From NCBI RefSeq assembly GCF_947179515.1, contig NC_067495.1:85648835-85712834 (forward strand): a DNA stretch of 64,000 nt. Direction: 5' to 3'. Origin of the DNA: Apodemus sylvaticus. Taxonomy: Eukaryota; Chordata; Mammalia; Rodentia; Muridae. Below the pieces are notes generated by a model that was not told the DNA's origin, searched no databases, and worked only from the letters and a program-made list of their open reading frames with translations. Below are positions 36,149-46,773 of this stretch, in pieces; positions within the stretch are counted from its first letter, which is position 1, and every line of letters starts with the position of its first letter. The position numbers and the translations under genes are program-made.

Positions 36149-36480
36149 GGATTGGGAGAAGCCTGGGCCATGAGCAGCCTGGGCCATGGCACCATGTCTC
36201 CAGGAAGTGCAAGAGGCCAGCAGTACACCCTGAGGCCTGCTGGGAGCAAGAAGCATGCTCACTTGAGTCAGGCCCTGCAGAGCAGAGGATCCAGCTTTGA
36301 GGCCTCTGGCCGGAGCCTTCACACCTCCACTTCGGGATCAGGAACAGCCTGGGCCACTGCACCCAGTCTCCAGGCAGTGCAGGAGGTCAGCTGGGCATGC
36401 GGAGACCAGCTGCTAAGAGGAAGCTTGCACTGGTGAGTCCAGCATTGACAACAAGACCAACTAACACCAGTGAGAACTAG
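36149..36480 (+). promoter_or_regulatory. L1 5'UTR/promoter remnant, repeated units
   Basis: GC-rich 5'UTR, the richest stretch of the neighbourhood. A CAGCCTGGGCCA... segment of about 50 bp starts at 36175 and again at 36345 in diverged form, a 170 bp spacing reminiscent of the tandem promoter monomers of murine L1s. In such elements this region acts as an internal RNA polymerase II promoter. Activity is not implied here. Confidence 0.7.
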
Positions 36481-37695
36481 ATGGCAAAAGGCAAACACAG
36501 GAATGTTACTAACAAAAATCAAGGCAATATGGCAGCATCTGAACCCAATTCTCCATTAGCATAATGTCCTGGATACAACAACACTCCAGAAAAACAAGAT
36601 ATGGATTTAAAATCACTGCGGTTACAGGATCACATGAAGAACATAAATAAATCTGTTAAAGAAATTCAGGATAAAATGGATCAAAAATTAGAAGCCCTTA
36701 CAAGGGAAACAAACAAACAAACAAACAAAAAATCATTGAAAGAAATTCAGGAGAATTCAGAAGCCAATAAAAAGGAAACTCAAAAATCACTTAAAGAAAT
36801 ACAGGAGAACTTTGGTCAACAGGCTGAGGTCATGAAAGAGGAAACACTAAAAGCTCTTAAAGAATTACAGGAAAACACAAACAAGCAAGTGAAGGAGCTA
36901 AGAAAAACCAACCAGGATCTAAAATCATAAGTAGAAACAACTAAGAAATCTCAAAGGGAGACGACTTTGGAGATAGAAAACCTTGGGAAGAAATCAGGGG
37001 CCATAGATGCAACTATCAACAACAGAATACAAGAGATAGAAGAAAGAATCTCAGATGCTGAAGATAATATAGAAACCATGGACTCAACAGTTAAAGAAAA
37101 TACAAAACGCAAAAATCTTGTAACCCAAAACATCCAGGAAATCCAGGAAACAATGAGAAGACCAAACCTAAGAATTACAGGCATAGATGAGAGTGAGGAT
37201 TTACAACTTAAAGTGCCAGCAAATATCTTCAATAAAATTATGGAAGAAAACTTCCTAAAGAGAGAGATGCCCATGAATATACAAGAAGCCTACAGAACTC
37301 CAAACAGACTGGACCAGAACAGAAATACCTCCCATCACATCATAATCAAAACCCCAAATGTACTAAACAAATAAAGAATATTAAAGGTAGTAAGAGAAAA
37401 AGGCCAAGTAACATATAAAGGAAGGCCTATCAGAATCACACCAGACTTCTCACCAGAGACTATGAAAGCTAGAAGATCCTGGGCAGATCTCATGCAGATT
37501 CTAAGAGAACACAAATGCCAGACAAAACTACTATACCCAGCAAAACTCTCACTCACCATAGATGGAGAAACCAAGATATTCCATGACAAAACCAAGTTCA
37601 CCCAATATCTTACCACAAACCCAGCCATACAAAGGATAATAGGAGGAAAACACCAACACAAGGAGAGAAAATTCACCCTGGAAAATGCAAGATAG
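36481..37695 (+). pseudogene. L1 ORF1 (RNA-binding chaperone), broken
   Basis: One reading frame from ATG 36481 (MAKGK-type start) to the natural end at 37693-37695, about 404 codons, interrupted by three in-frame stops: TAA at 36562, 36928 and 37372. No frameshift is needed. Order: basic N-terminus, a long coiled coil (about codons 40-150) built from repeated SLKEIQEN-like units starting at 36652, 36733, 36787 and 36853, then the RRM-like region with RRPNLRI (about 37160) and the C-terminal domain with the PAKLS, DGET and FTQYL motifs. An in-frame (AAAC)n run (36708-36728) adds Lys/Gln/Thr/Asn residues in the coiled coil. ORF1p binds L1 RNA as a trimer in the cytoplasmic RNP; this copy would make only a 27-residue peptide from its own start. 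Confidence 0.9.
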
Positions 37696-37757
37696 TAACC
37701 TTCTTTCATCACACCCAAAAGAAGATAACCAATCAAATATAAAAGATAACATCAAAA

Positions 37758-40700
37758 ATGCCAGGAAGTAATAATCACTATCCCTTAATATCTCTTAGCA
37801 TCAATGGACTCAATTCCCCAATAAAAAGACATAGACTAACAGACTGGATATGTAAACAGGATCCTATATTTTGCTGCATACAGGAAACACACCTCAGTGT
37901 CAAAGACAAACACAACCTTAGAGTAAAAGGCTGGAAGACAATTTTACAAGCAAATGGTCTCAGGAAACAAGCTGGAGTAGCCATTCTAATATCAGATTAT
38001 ATTGACTTTCAACCTAAAGTCATCAAAAGAGACACTGAGACACACTTCTTGCTGGTCAAAGGAAAAACACACCAAGAAGAACTCTCAATCCTGAACATCT
38101 ATGCTCCAAATGCAAAGGCACCCCCATTTATAAAAGAAATTTTACTAAAGCTCAAAGCACACATTGCACCTAGCACAATAATTGTGGGTGACTTCAACAC
38201 TGCACTTTCCTCAATGGACCGGTCAGGAAAACAGAAACTAAACAGGGACACAGTGAAACTAATTGAAGCTTTGGACCAATTAGATTTAACAGATATATGT
38301 AGAACATTTCACGCTAAAGCAAAAGATTATAGCTTTTTCTCAGCACCTCATGGTACCTTCTCTAAAATCGACCATATAATTGGTCACAAGACAGACCTCA
38401 ACAAATATAAGAAGATCAAAATAATTGCATGCCTCCTATCAGATCACTATGGAGTAAAAGTGGTCTTCAATAGCAACTAAAACAACAGAATGCACACATA
38501 CACATGGAAACTGAACAAAACTCTACTCAGTGATACCTTGGTCACGGAAGAAATAAAGAAAGAAATCAAAGACTTTTTAGAATTTAATGAAAATGAAGAC
38601 ACAACATACCCAAATGTATGGGACACAATGAAAGCAGTGCTAGGAGGAAAACTCATAGCCCTGAGTGGCTCCAAAAAGAAAATGGAGAGAGCATACACTA
38701 GCAGCTTAAAACCACACCTGAAAGCCCTGGAGCAAATAGAAATGAATTCATCCAGGAGGAGTAGAAGGGAGGAAATCATCAAACTCAGGGCTAAAATCAT
38801 TCAAGTAGAAACTAAGAGAAACATACAAAGAATCAACAAAACCAGGAGCTGGTTCTTTGAGAAAATCAACAAGATAGATAAACCCTTAGCCAGACTAACC
38901 AAAGGGCACAGAAACAGTATCCAGATTAACAAACTTAGAAATGAAAAGGGAGATATAACAACAAAAACTGAGGAAATTCAAAATATCATCAGATCTTACT
39001 ACCAAAGCCTATACTCAACAGAACTGGAGAATCTGGAGGAAATGGACAATTTCCTTGACAGATACCAAACACCAAAATTAAATCAGGATCAAATAGATCA
39101 TCTAAACAAGCCCATAACCCCTAAAGAAATAAAAGGGTTCATAGAAAGTCTCCCAACCAAAAAAAGCACAGGTCCAGATGGCTTCAGTGCAGAATTCTGT
39201 CAGACCTTCAAAGAAGACCTAACACCAATACTGTTCAAACTGTTTCACAAAATAGAAACAGAAGGAACACTACCCAAATCGTTCTATGAAGCCACAATTA
39301 CACTGATACTGAAACTACACAAAGATCCAACACAAAGAGAATTTCAGGCCAATTTCCCTTGTGAATATCGATCCAAAAATTCTCAGTAAAATTCTTGCCA
39401 ACTGAATCCAAGAACACATCAAAATGCTCATCCACCATGATCCAGTGAGCTTCATCCCAGGGCGGAAGGGATGGTTCAATATAAGGAAATCCATCAATGC
39501 TATCCACTACATAAACAAACTCAAAGAAAAAAAAAACATATGTTCATTTCATTAGATGCTAAAAAAGCATTTGACAAAACTCAGCATCTTTTCATGCTAA
39601 AAGTCTTGGAAAGAACAGGAATTCAAGGCCCATACCTAAACATAGTTAAAGCAGTATACAGCAAACCGGTAGCCAGCATCAAACTAAATGGAGAGAAACT
39701 TGAAGCAATCACACTAAAATCAGGGACTAGACAAGGCTGTCCTCTCTCTCCATATCCTTTCAATATAGTTCTTGAAGTCCTAGCTAGAGCAATTAGACAA
39801 CATAAGGAGTTCAAAGGGATACAAATTGGAAAGGAAGAAGTCAAATTATCACTATTTGCAAATGACATGATAGTATATTTAAGTGACCCAAAAAACTCCC
39901 CCAGAGAACTCCTACAGCTGATAAACAACTTCAGCAAAGTGGCAGGTTATAAAATCAACTCAAGCAAATCAGTTGCCTTCCTGGACTCAGAGGATATGCA
40001 GGTTGAGTGAGAAAGAAGTTAGAAAATGACACCCTTCACAATATCCACAAAAAATATAAAGTATCTTGGTGTGACTCTAACCAAACAAGTGAAAGATCTA
40101 TACGACAAGAAATTCAGGTCACTGAAGAAGGACATTGAAGAAGACCTCAGAAAATGGAAAAATCTGCCATACTTGTGGATCGGCAGGATTAATATAGTTA
40201 AAATGGTCATCATGCCAAAGGCAATCTACAGATTCAATGCAATGCCCATCAAAATCCCAACTCAGTTCTTCACAGAGTTAGAAAAAGCAATTCTCAAATT
40301 TATCTGGAATAACAAAAAACCCAGGATAGCTAAAACTATTTTCCACAGTAAAAGAACTTCTGGGGAAATTAGTATCCCAGACCTCAAGCAATACTACAGA
40401 GCAATAGTGTTAAAAACTACATGGTATTGGCACAGGGACAGGCAAGTGGACCAATGGAATAGAATTGAAGACCCGGAAATGAAGCCACACACCTATGGTC
40501 ACTTGATCTTTGACAAAGGAGCTGAAAACATCCAGTGGAAAAATATAGCCTTTTCAACAAATGGTGCTGGTTCAACTGGAGGTCAGCATGCAGGAGAATG
40601 GGAATTGATCCATTCTTATCTCCTTGTACTAATCTCAACTCCACGTGGATCAAGGACCTCCATATAAAACCAGTCACACTGAAACTAATAGAAAAGAAAC

Positions 40701-41581
40701 TGGGGAAAACCCTTGAGGACATAGGCACAGGGGAAATGTTCCTGAACAGAACTCTAATAGCTTAGGCTCTAAAATCAAGAATTGACAAATGGGATCTCAT
40801 AAAATTACAAAGTTTTTGTAAGGCAAAGGACACCATCAAAAGACAAAATGGCAGCCAACAAATTGGGGAAAGATTTTCACCAATCCTATATCTGATAGAG
40901 GGCTAATATCCAATATATACAACGAACTCAGGAAGTTAGACCTCAGGGAACTAAATAACCCTATTAAAAATGGGGTACCGACCTAAACAAAGAATTTTCA
41001 CCTGAAGAAATTCGGATGGCCGAGAAGCACCTTAAGAAATGCTCAACATCATTAGCCATTAGGGAAATGCAAATCAAAACAACCCTGAGATTTCACTTCA
41101 CACCAGTCAGAATGCCTAAGGTTAAAAACTCAGAAGACAGCAGTTGTTGGTGAGGATGTGGAAAAAGAGGAACAATCCTCCGCTGCTGGTGGGATTTTAA
41201 GATGGTACAACCACTTTGGAAATCAGTCTGGCGGTTCCTAAGAAAACTGGACATGACACTTCTGGAGGACCTTGCTATACCTCTCCTGGCATATACCCAG
41301 AGGATTCCCCAGCATGCAATAAGGACACATGCTCTACTATGTTCATAGCTGCCTTATTTATAATAGCCAGAAGCTAGAAAGAACCCAGATATACCACAAT
41401 GGAGGAATGGATACAGAAAATGTCTTATATATACACAATGGAGTACTATTCAGCAATTAAAAATAATGAATTCATGATTTTTTTAGGCAAATGGATGGAA
41501 CTGGAAAATATCATCCTAAGAGAGGTTACGGAATCACAAAAGAATACACATGGAATGCAATCATTGATAAGTGGATATTAA
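37758..41581 (+). pseudogene. L1 ORF2 (endonuclease/reverse transcriptase), broken
   Basis: Starts at ATG 37758, 62 bases after ORF1, and ends at TAA 41579-41581, close to the usual ~1,275 codons. The APE-type endonuclease domain (codons 1-240) is uninterrupted and keeps the catalytic set N16, E43, D145, N147, D205 and H230 (QETHL, GDFNT, IDHI, SDHYG contexts). A TAA at 38478 ends it. The frame then continues to a frameshift near 39340, a TGA at 39403, a frame change across an A10 run (39527-39536), stops at 40008 and 40020, and another shift near 40540. The RT active-site motif at 39855-39866 reads FAND where family members have FADD/LADD, so the first catalytic Asp is Asn. The C-terminal Cys-rich motif is also damaged (about 41130-41200). 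The family nicks DNA and primes reverse transcription at the target; this copy is dead. Confidence 0.92.
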
Positions 41582-41847
41582 TTAGCCCTGAAGCTCTGAA
41601 TACTGAAGATACAATTAGCATATCAAATGATTCCCATGAAGAAGGAAGAAGAGGGCTCTAATCCTGGAAAGGCTTGATCCAGCATTGTAGGGGAGTACCA
41701 GGACAGAGAAAAGGGAGGGGGAAAGATAGGAGAATGGATGGAGAGAAGAGGACTTATGTTACATATGGGGAGGGGGGAACTGGGAAAGGGGAAAGCTTTT
41801 GGAGTATAAACAAAGAATATAGAAAATAAAAATATATATTAAAAAAA
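41582..41847 (+). mobile_element. L1 3'UTR with first poly(A) signal
   Basis: A short 3'UTR with a G-rich purine tract (41701-41800) and AATAAA at 41825-41830, followed by an internal A7 at 41841-41847. This marks the weak L1 polyadenylation site that was bypassed. Confidence 0.85.
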
Positions 41848-42084
41848 GAACCATTACTAAAGTAGGTTTTGAAAAATATAAGCCTACACAATGTGCTATG
41901 AGCAAGATACCAATTTGTAGATTCTGAAATGAGAAATTATATGCGCATAGATGAGTCTGGTCATTAAATTCTTTTCTTATGCAAGACAAAATATTTAAAT
42001 ACTGCATATATGTAATGCTCTTCCAAAATATGGAGCCAATCATTTATAATAAAAGATTCATTTCATTCAAAAGGAAAAAAAAAT
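41848..42084 (+). mobile_element. Probable L1 3' transduction with A-tail
   Basis: About 227 bp of AT-rich non-L1 sequence lies between the L1's own A-run and a second A-tail (A9 at 42075-42083). An AATAAA at 42048-42053 stands about 21 bases before that tail, the normal distance for cleavage and polyadenylation. The TSD lies after the second tail, not the first, so the flank of the source L1 was carried along by read-through. The source locus is unknown. Confidence 0.8.
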
Positions 42085-42966
42085 CTCAAGTGACAGTGCA
42101 TGCAGGCAAGGATGTGGAGAAAGAGGAACACTCCTCCACTGCTGGATGGGCTGCAATCTAATAGTACAATCACTCTGGAAATCAATCTGATAGTTCCTCA
42201 GAAAATTAGAAATAGTTCTACCTGAAGAGCCAGCTATACAACGCTTGGGCATATATACCCAAAAGACACTCTACCCTATCAAAAGGACATGTGCTCCACC
42301 ATGTTTATAGTGACCTCATTTGTAATAGCCAGAAACTGGAAACAACCCAGATATCTTTTAAACAAGGAATATTTACAGACAATATGGTTCATTTACACAG
42401 TGGAATGCTATTCAGCTATTAAAAATAAAGTCATTATGAATTTTGCAGGCAAATGGATGGACCTAGAAAATATCATCCTGAGTAAGACCCCAAATGACAG
42501 ACCCCAAACAAAATACATGGTAGGTACTCATTGGTGAGTGGATATTAACTAAAAACTACAGAATACCTAGGATATAACCCATAGACTGCAAGAGGTTTAA
42601 TAAACAGAAAGGCCCAAATGAAGAGGCTTCAATCCCACTTAGAAAAGGGAATGAAATAATCACAGGAGGCAGAGGGAGGGAAGGATCTGGGTGGGAAAAG
42701 GGAAGGGGAGGAAAAAGGGGAACAGGATTAGGTGTGGGTGGGGTGGACTGGAGAGAAGCGTATGGGGGGCCAAGAGAATGAATGGAGATAAGCAGCATGG
42801 GTGGTGGGAGGTGGGGAGCCCTCTGGGATGTACCGAAGTCCTGAGATGTGAGAGATTCTATTGACACAATGGAATGACCTAAGCCAAAATTCCCAACATT
42901 GGGGTAAGGGAAATGTAAGAGAGGGTACCAAGGCAGGGGCAACAAGAGAAATGTAAATTTAAAAAG
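42085..42966 (+). mobile_element. Lx-type L1, right part of host copy
   Basis: Resumes the Lx ORF2 of 35065-36148 at CTCAAGTGACAG with the WWD-type and C-terminal FIVT/YSAIK-like segments. ORF2 ends near 42547 (GTGGATATTAACTAA). A 3'UTR rich in GGGAGG and GGGGTGG follows to about 42966. Confidence 0.9.
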
Positions 42967-43670
42967 GGGTAGGCTATATAATTATCAGACATTCTTTTTC
43001 AGTTATGTTACTCTCACTCTGTAATTGCAGTGGTACACAGGTACCCACAGCTGCATCTCTCCAGTCAGATCATTCCTTTCTTTTTTTCTTCTGAAATTTT
43101 TTTGGCAATCTTTTTCTGACCTCCTGCCTTCCTCTTTTTTTTTCATACCATTTTTGGTACCTCGTAATCTTTTTAAATCTATTTAACTTTGTTCTTCCTT
43201 TTTCTCCCCTCCCTTTGACTCTTCCTGTCATAGTCTCTTTTCTATGAATATGAATAAATACACAAACAAAAGAAACTTAAGGAGGATACCGTAATAGATC
43301 ACATATTATTAGATCCATATTCCTGTCAGTGACAGCTTATATCAGCTGATCACTTTGCATTTGCAGTCAGGAAGAACAGAATTTTTGTTTGTGTGTGTGT
43401 GTATGTTTCTGATTAGTCTGTTTCTTGTTTTCTTTCTTTGTTTCTTTCATTCTTTCTTTTTCAGTTTCTCTTTGGGTAGTAGCAAATGTTTGCTGGGTTA
43501 TTGTATTTCCCATGATAAATTCCTCCATAGACCTTTTTTGATCTTCCATTCCCCTTATCTTTCACATGTTCTCATGATTCTTGTAATATTTACATGTCTA
43601 TCATTAATCCCCTACCTAATGTTTCTTCAGCCAAGATTCTTTTCATTCCTGTCCCTGTGCCTTCACTGGT
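42967..43670. other. Unique T-rich sequence
   Basis: Pyrimidine-rich DNA (43075-43230 and 43400-43470) without a recognised repeat. The 107-codon plus frame is Phe/Leu/Ser-rich through composition only. Confidence 0.4.
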
Positions 43671-43801
43671 TGTGGTAGTTTGAATATGCTTGGCCCAGGG
43701 AATGACACTATTAGGAGGTATGGCCTTGTTGGAGGAAGTGTGTCACTGTGGTGGTGAGCTTTGAGACCTTCCTTCTAGCTATTGGATTCCATAGCTTCCT
43801 G
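43671..43801 (+). mobile_element. ORR1-like MaLR LTR, left part
   Basis: TGTGGTAGTTTGAATATGCT, TGGCCCAGGGAATGACAC, GGAGGTATGGCCTTGTTGG, GTGAGCTTTGAGACCTTCC: the characteristic start of ORR1-related LTRs. It is interrupted after TAGCTTCCTG (43792-43801), and that decamer is repeated where the LTR resumes. Confidence 0.85.
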
Positions 43802-44228
43802 CATCAATCAAGAACTGGGTTGCTGGAACAGAAGCTGAGGGATAGATGAGGAAGGAGCGAAAAGAAAAAAGGCCAGGACAACATTTCACTGATCAAGGCC
43901 CAGAACTTTAATGTTGGACAGACCTTTTAACAGTTTGGGCAAACCCTTCCCCCCAGACTCAAGGAAATATCTAAGAAATCGTTGGTTCCTCTTCTCAGCG
44001 GGTCACCTGCTGGGATTAAAGGACTTCATGTCTTACAGGTCCCAGGATGTTTCCTGGTGAGACTGCCCTGAGGCAGCCTTGATTTCCAGGTGAAAGCAGC
44101 TATATGGTTCTCAGAAGAACAAAGACCAGGGATAACACAAGCAGAAGGCTGGGGGTGGCAGCCAGGAATGTTGAAGACTGATCGAATGGGCTGAGAAGCC
44201 CAGCTCAATGCTGTGGGGGAAGGGATAC
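43802..44228. mobile_element. Unidentified 427 bp insert within the LTR
   Basis: Sequence foreign to ORR1, bracketed by the direct decamer TAGCTTCCTG (43792-43801 and 44229-44238). It has no A-tail and no TG...CA ends at these borders. An internal AGAAGC pair (about 43831 and 44192) hints at a further substructure. The family is unknown. Confidence 0.4.
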
Positions 44229-44445
44229 TAGCTTCCTGAAGGTAGTCTTCTCATAACTGCCTTCATTCAGATCAAGACTGAGAACACTCAGCTTCTTTTC
44301 CAGCACCATTCCTGCTTGCATGCTTCCAGGCTTCCGGACATGATAATAGTTGACTGAATCTCTGAACATATAAGCTAGCATAAAATAAATTATGTCCTTT
44401 ATAAGAGTTGCTTTGGTTATGTTGTCATATCACAGCAATGGAAAG
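44229..44445 (+). mobile_element. ORR1-like MaLR LTR, right part
   Basis: CCTGAAGGTAGTCTTCTCAT, ACTCAGCTTCTTTTCCAGC, CTGAATCTCTGAACATATAAGC, then TATAAGAGTTGCTTTGGTTA and CACAGCAATGG, the typical ORR1/MaLR end. Confidence 0.85.
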
Positions 44446-44525
44446 CTTATATTTTTACACAGAATCCTGAACGTACACCCATATAGCTCACCCTATACTC
44501 AAATGAATTCAAAACTAATTAAAGA

Positions 44526-44634
44526 CTCTCATTGCTCTTGCCTCTTGGTACTCTCACCTCTCTACCCCTCTTGGCCTCTCATCCCCTCTCCTTTCTCTCT
44601 CCACATGGTCATGACTGGCCTACACTCCTCCACT

Positions 44635-44672
<38 letters not shown>

Positions 44673-44745
44673 TCTCTCTCTCCCTCCACTTCCCATTAAC
44701 TCCCATCCTCTGCCCTGAATAAACTCTATTCTATATAAAAAAAAT
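44526..44745 (+). mobile_element. Retrocopy of an unidentified RNA
   Basis: A 220 bp pyrimidine-rich segment ending in AATAAA (44718-44723), 13 bases, then A8. It is flanked by a perfect 11 bp TSD CTAATTAAAGA (44515-44525 and 44746-44756). Poly(A) signal, A-tail and TSD are the hallmarks of L1-mediated retroposition. It contains the CT array at 44636-44684. The parent RNA is not recognised. Confidence 0.75.
44636..44684. repeat. (TC)n microsatellite
   Basis: About 24 TC units with one TG interruption, inside the retrocopy. Confidence 0.95.
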
Positions 44746-44767
44746 CTAATTAAAGAACTTAATGTAA

Positions 44768-44935
44768 CAGACAGTGGTGGCACAGGTCTTTAGCCCCACT
44801 ACTAGGAAAACAGAGGCAGGTAGACCTCTGAGTTTAGTCTAGCATGGTCTACATAGAGTTACTATTTAGCACGGACTATACAGAGAAACCTTGTCTCAAA
44901 ACCCAACCAACCAACCAACCAAACAAACAAACAAA
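44768..44935 (+). mobile_element. B1 SINE with 16 bp TSD
   Basis: CAGACAGTGGTGGCACAGGT, TTTAGCCCCACTACTAGG, GTAGACCTCTGAGTTTAGTC and AACCTTGTCTCAAAAC, then an AACC/AAAC tail. AAAGAACTTAATGTAA (44752-44767) and AAAGACCTTAAAGTAA (44936-44951) match at 14 of 16 positions. Confidence 0.93.
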
Positions 44936-44989
44936 AAAGACCTTAAAGTAAGCCCTGAAACCTTTAAACTGACTGGCAGAGAAAAATCA

Positions 44990-45649
44990 ATCAGTAGAAT
45001 TCCTCAGTATATGGATATAGGTAAATATTTTCTCAAAAAAATCTAATAAAAGAAATAATATCAGAGATTGATAACTAGGATCATATGAAACAGGAAAACT
45101 TCAAAAGAACCAAATCAATTAAACTCACAAACAAAATCATCAAAGTGAAGAAACAACGTATAGATTGGGAAAATGTCTTTGCCAACTATACATCAAACAA
45201 ATTATTAATATTAATGAAATGTAAATAACTTATAGAGTTTAAACATACACATACATACAAACATATACATACTACAATCATTGAATTAATAAATAAGCTA
45301 ATGAACTGAATAGAAAGTTCCCCAACAAAGAAATAGTAATGATAGATATTTTTAAAACTTTTAACATCTTTAACTGTCAGTAAAACAATTAAAACTCTTT
45401 TGAAATTTTATCTCATTCTGGTAAGAATGGCTATAACCAAAAAACAAATGTGGGTACATATTGGCAAAGATTCAGGAAAAGAAAAGGAAACCAACTAATG
45501 CAAGCCAGTATAGCCAGTATAGAAGGAAGTGTAGAGGATCCTTAAAATATGCATATAGAATGGCCATGTGGTGCAACTATACCATACATGGGTACATATC
45601 CAAAGTACTCTAGGTTAACATGCAACACAGATATTTTAATATCCATGTT
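44990..45649 (+). mobile_element. Old L1 ORF2, left part
   Basis: Very decayed ORF2: GGGAAAATGTCTTTGCCAACT, TATCTCATTCTGGTAAGAATGG, then ATACCATACATGGGTACATATCC. It predates the murine families nearby. It is interrupted at 45650 by a solo LTR and resumes with TATAGCTCCACTCTTCACAA. Confidence 0.75.
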
Positions 45650-46571
45650 TGTGGATCCACCTTCTGCCTGCGGTTGGAATGTAGGGCATGCTGCTGGGGA
45701 AGCTAAATGCAGGGAACTAACTAGATTGAATTTACCTGCACTGTCACAATCTGCTGCTGGGTTTTAGGGAAGTGCTGAGACACTACTTAGGGGGTGATTT
45801 AGCCTAGGGTATAAGGGGCAAAAATCAGGGGTTTCCAAGATCCTTAGCATTGAGTCACCCCTGGAGACACAGAGGAGACAGGAATAAAGTGTCAGCACCA
45901 CCCAGACCTGGTGCTCCCAAACTGCTGGACACCCTGGCACTGATGGATTGTAAAGAGTTGGGAATAGAGTTGGGGGGACAGCTGGCTGGGCTGGGGAAAT
46001 GGGGAACTCTGGTTTAGCTCATTGGCTCTTGTCCTTAGGTTGGCTGCGGTGCTTTTTTTTTGTTTGTTTGTTTGTTTGTTTTTTTGTTTTGTTTGTTTGT
46101 TTGTTTGTTTGTTTTTTGCAAGTGCAGAGAGGCTTTCTATGGAAGAATTGGACTGCATTCAGCTCTATAGGTGAAGGCCTTTTCCATGTTCCACATGGTG
46201 ATTTCGATCGGAGAGACAGTTCATGTTTATCCATACCATTTACTGACTCTTTACCATGGAAAATGGATGCATACCAACTCCTCAGGATGGACCAGAGATT
46301 AAATACCTTTTGTAGGGAGGAATGTCCAGGAAGGCAATCTTTTTACCCAAAGCCCCTGGGCCACTAGATATCACATTAGCATGGAAATGTCGAGTTTTGG
46401 TCACATGACCACAGGTCATATTTTTGTTATATGAGAAGTGTAGCACAGTGTTCCAGGCTAAGAATCTGAAAAGAGCATGGAGCCATCTACAATCTCAGGT
46501 GGAGGCTTGGATGCCAGGGTCTCTGAACCCCCTCAACCCACCAAGTTTCCTGGCAAGTCCATTGTCCCACA
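45650..46571 (+). mobile_element. Solo LTR, 922 bp, 5 bp TSD
   Basis: Begins TGTGGATCCACC and ends CATTGTCCCACA (TGTGG/CCACA inverted ends). It is flanked by ATGTT at 45645-45649 and 46572-46576. Removing it rejoins an old L1 ORF2 as ATATCCATGTTTATAGCTC. An AATAAA at about 45883 suggests plus orientation with a long R-U5. A TTTG array lies inside. A 5 bp TSD fits ERVL/MaLR-type integration, though class II LTRs with one lost base cannot be excluded. Confidence 0.8.
46058..46118. repeat. (TTTG)n simple repeat
   Basis: Tetranucleotide array with T-run interruptions, inside the 922 bp LTR. Confidence 0.93.
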
Positions 46572-46576
46572 ATGTT

Positions 46577-46722
46577 TATAGCTCCACTCTTCACAAGGGC
46601 CATATAATGAAACAAGCCATAATGTCCATTAATATATGATCAGACAAACAACTTGTTCTATATATACATAATGCTATACATTTGGCCATAAAAAGAAAAC
46701 TATGGCATATATGTGCTCCAAG

Positions 46723-46773
<51 letters not shown>

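Larger units (their letters stand above)
36149..42084 (+). mobile_element. Near-full-length L1 with 3' transduction
   Basis: A 5.9 kb insertion in an older Lx copy. Order: 5'UTR (36149-36480), ORF1 (36481-37695), short spacer, ORF2 (37758-41581), 3'UTR (to about 41840), internal A-run (41841-41847), about 227 bp of non-L1 sequence, A-tail. The TSD CTCAAGTGACAG is at 36137-36148 and 42085-42096, with an A-rich extension on both sides. Removing the insert restores a continuous Lx sequence. Both ORFs are broken by stops and frameshifts, so it cannot move autonomously. Confidence 0.93.

Noticed and set aside
36481..41581. An active, full-length L1
   Set aside because: ORF1 has three stops. ORF2 has several stops and frameshifts and an Asp to Asn change in the RT motif.
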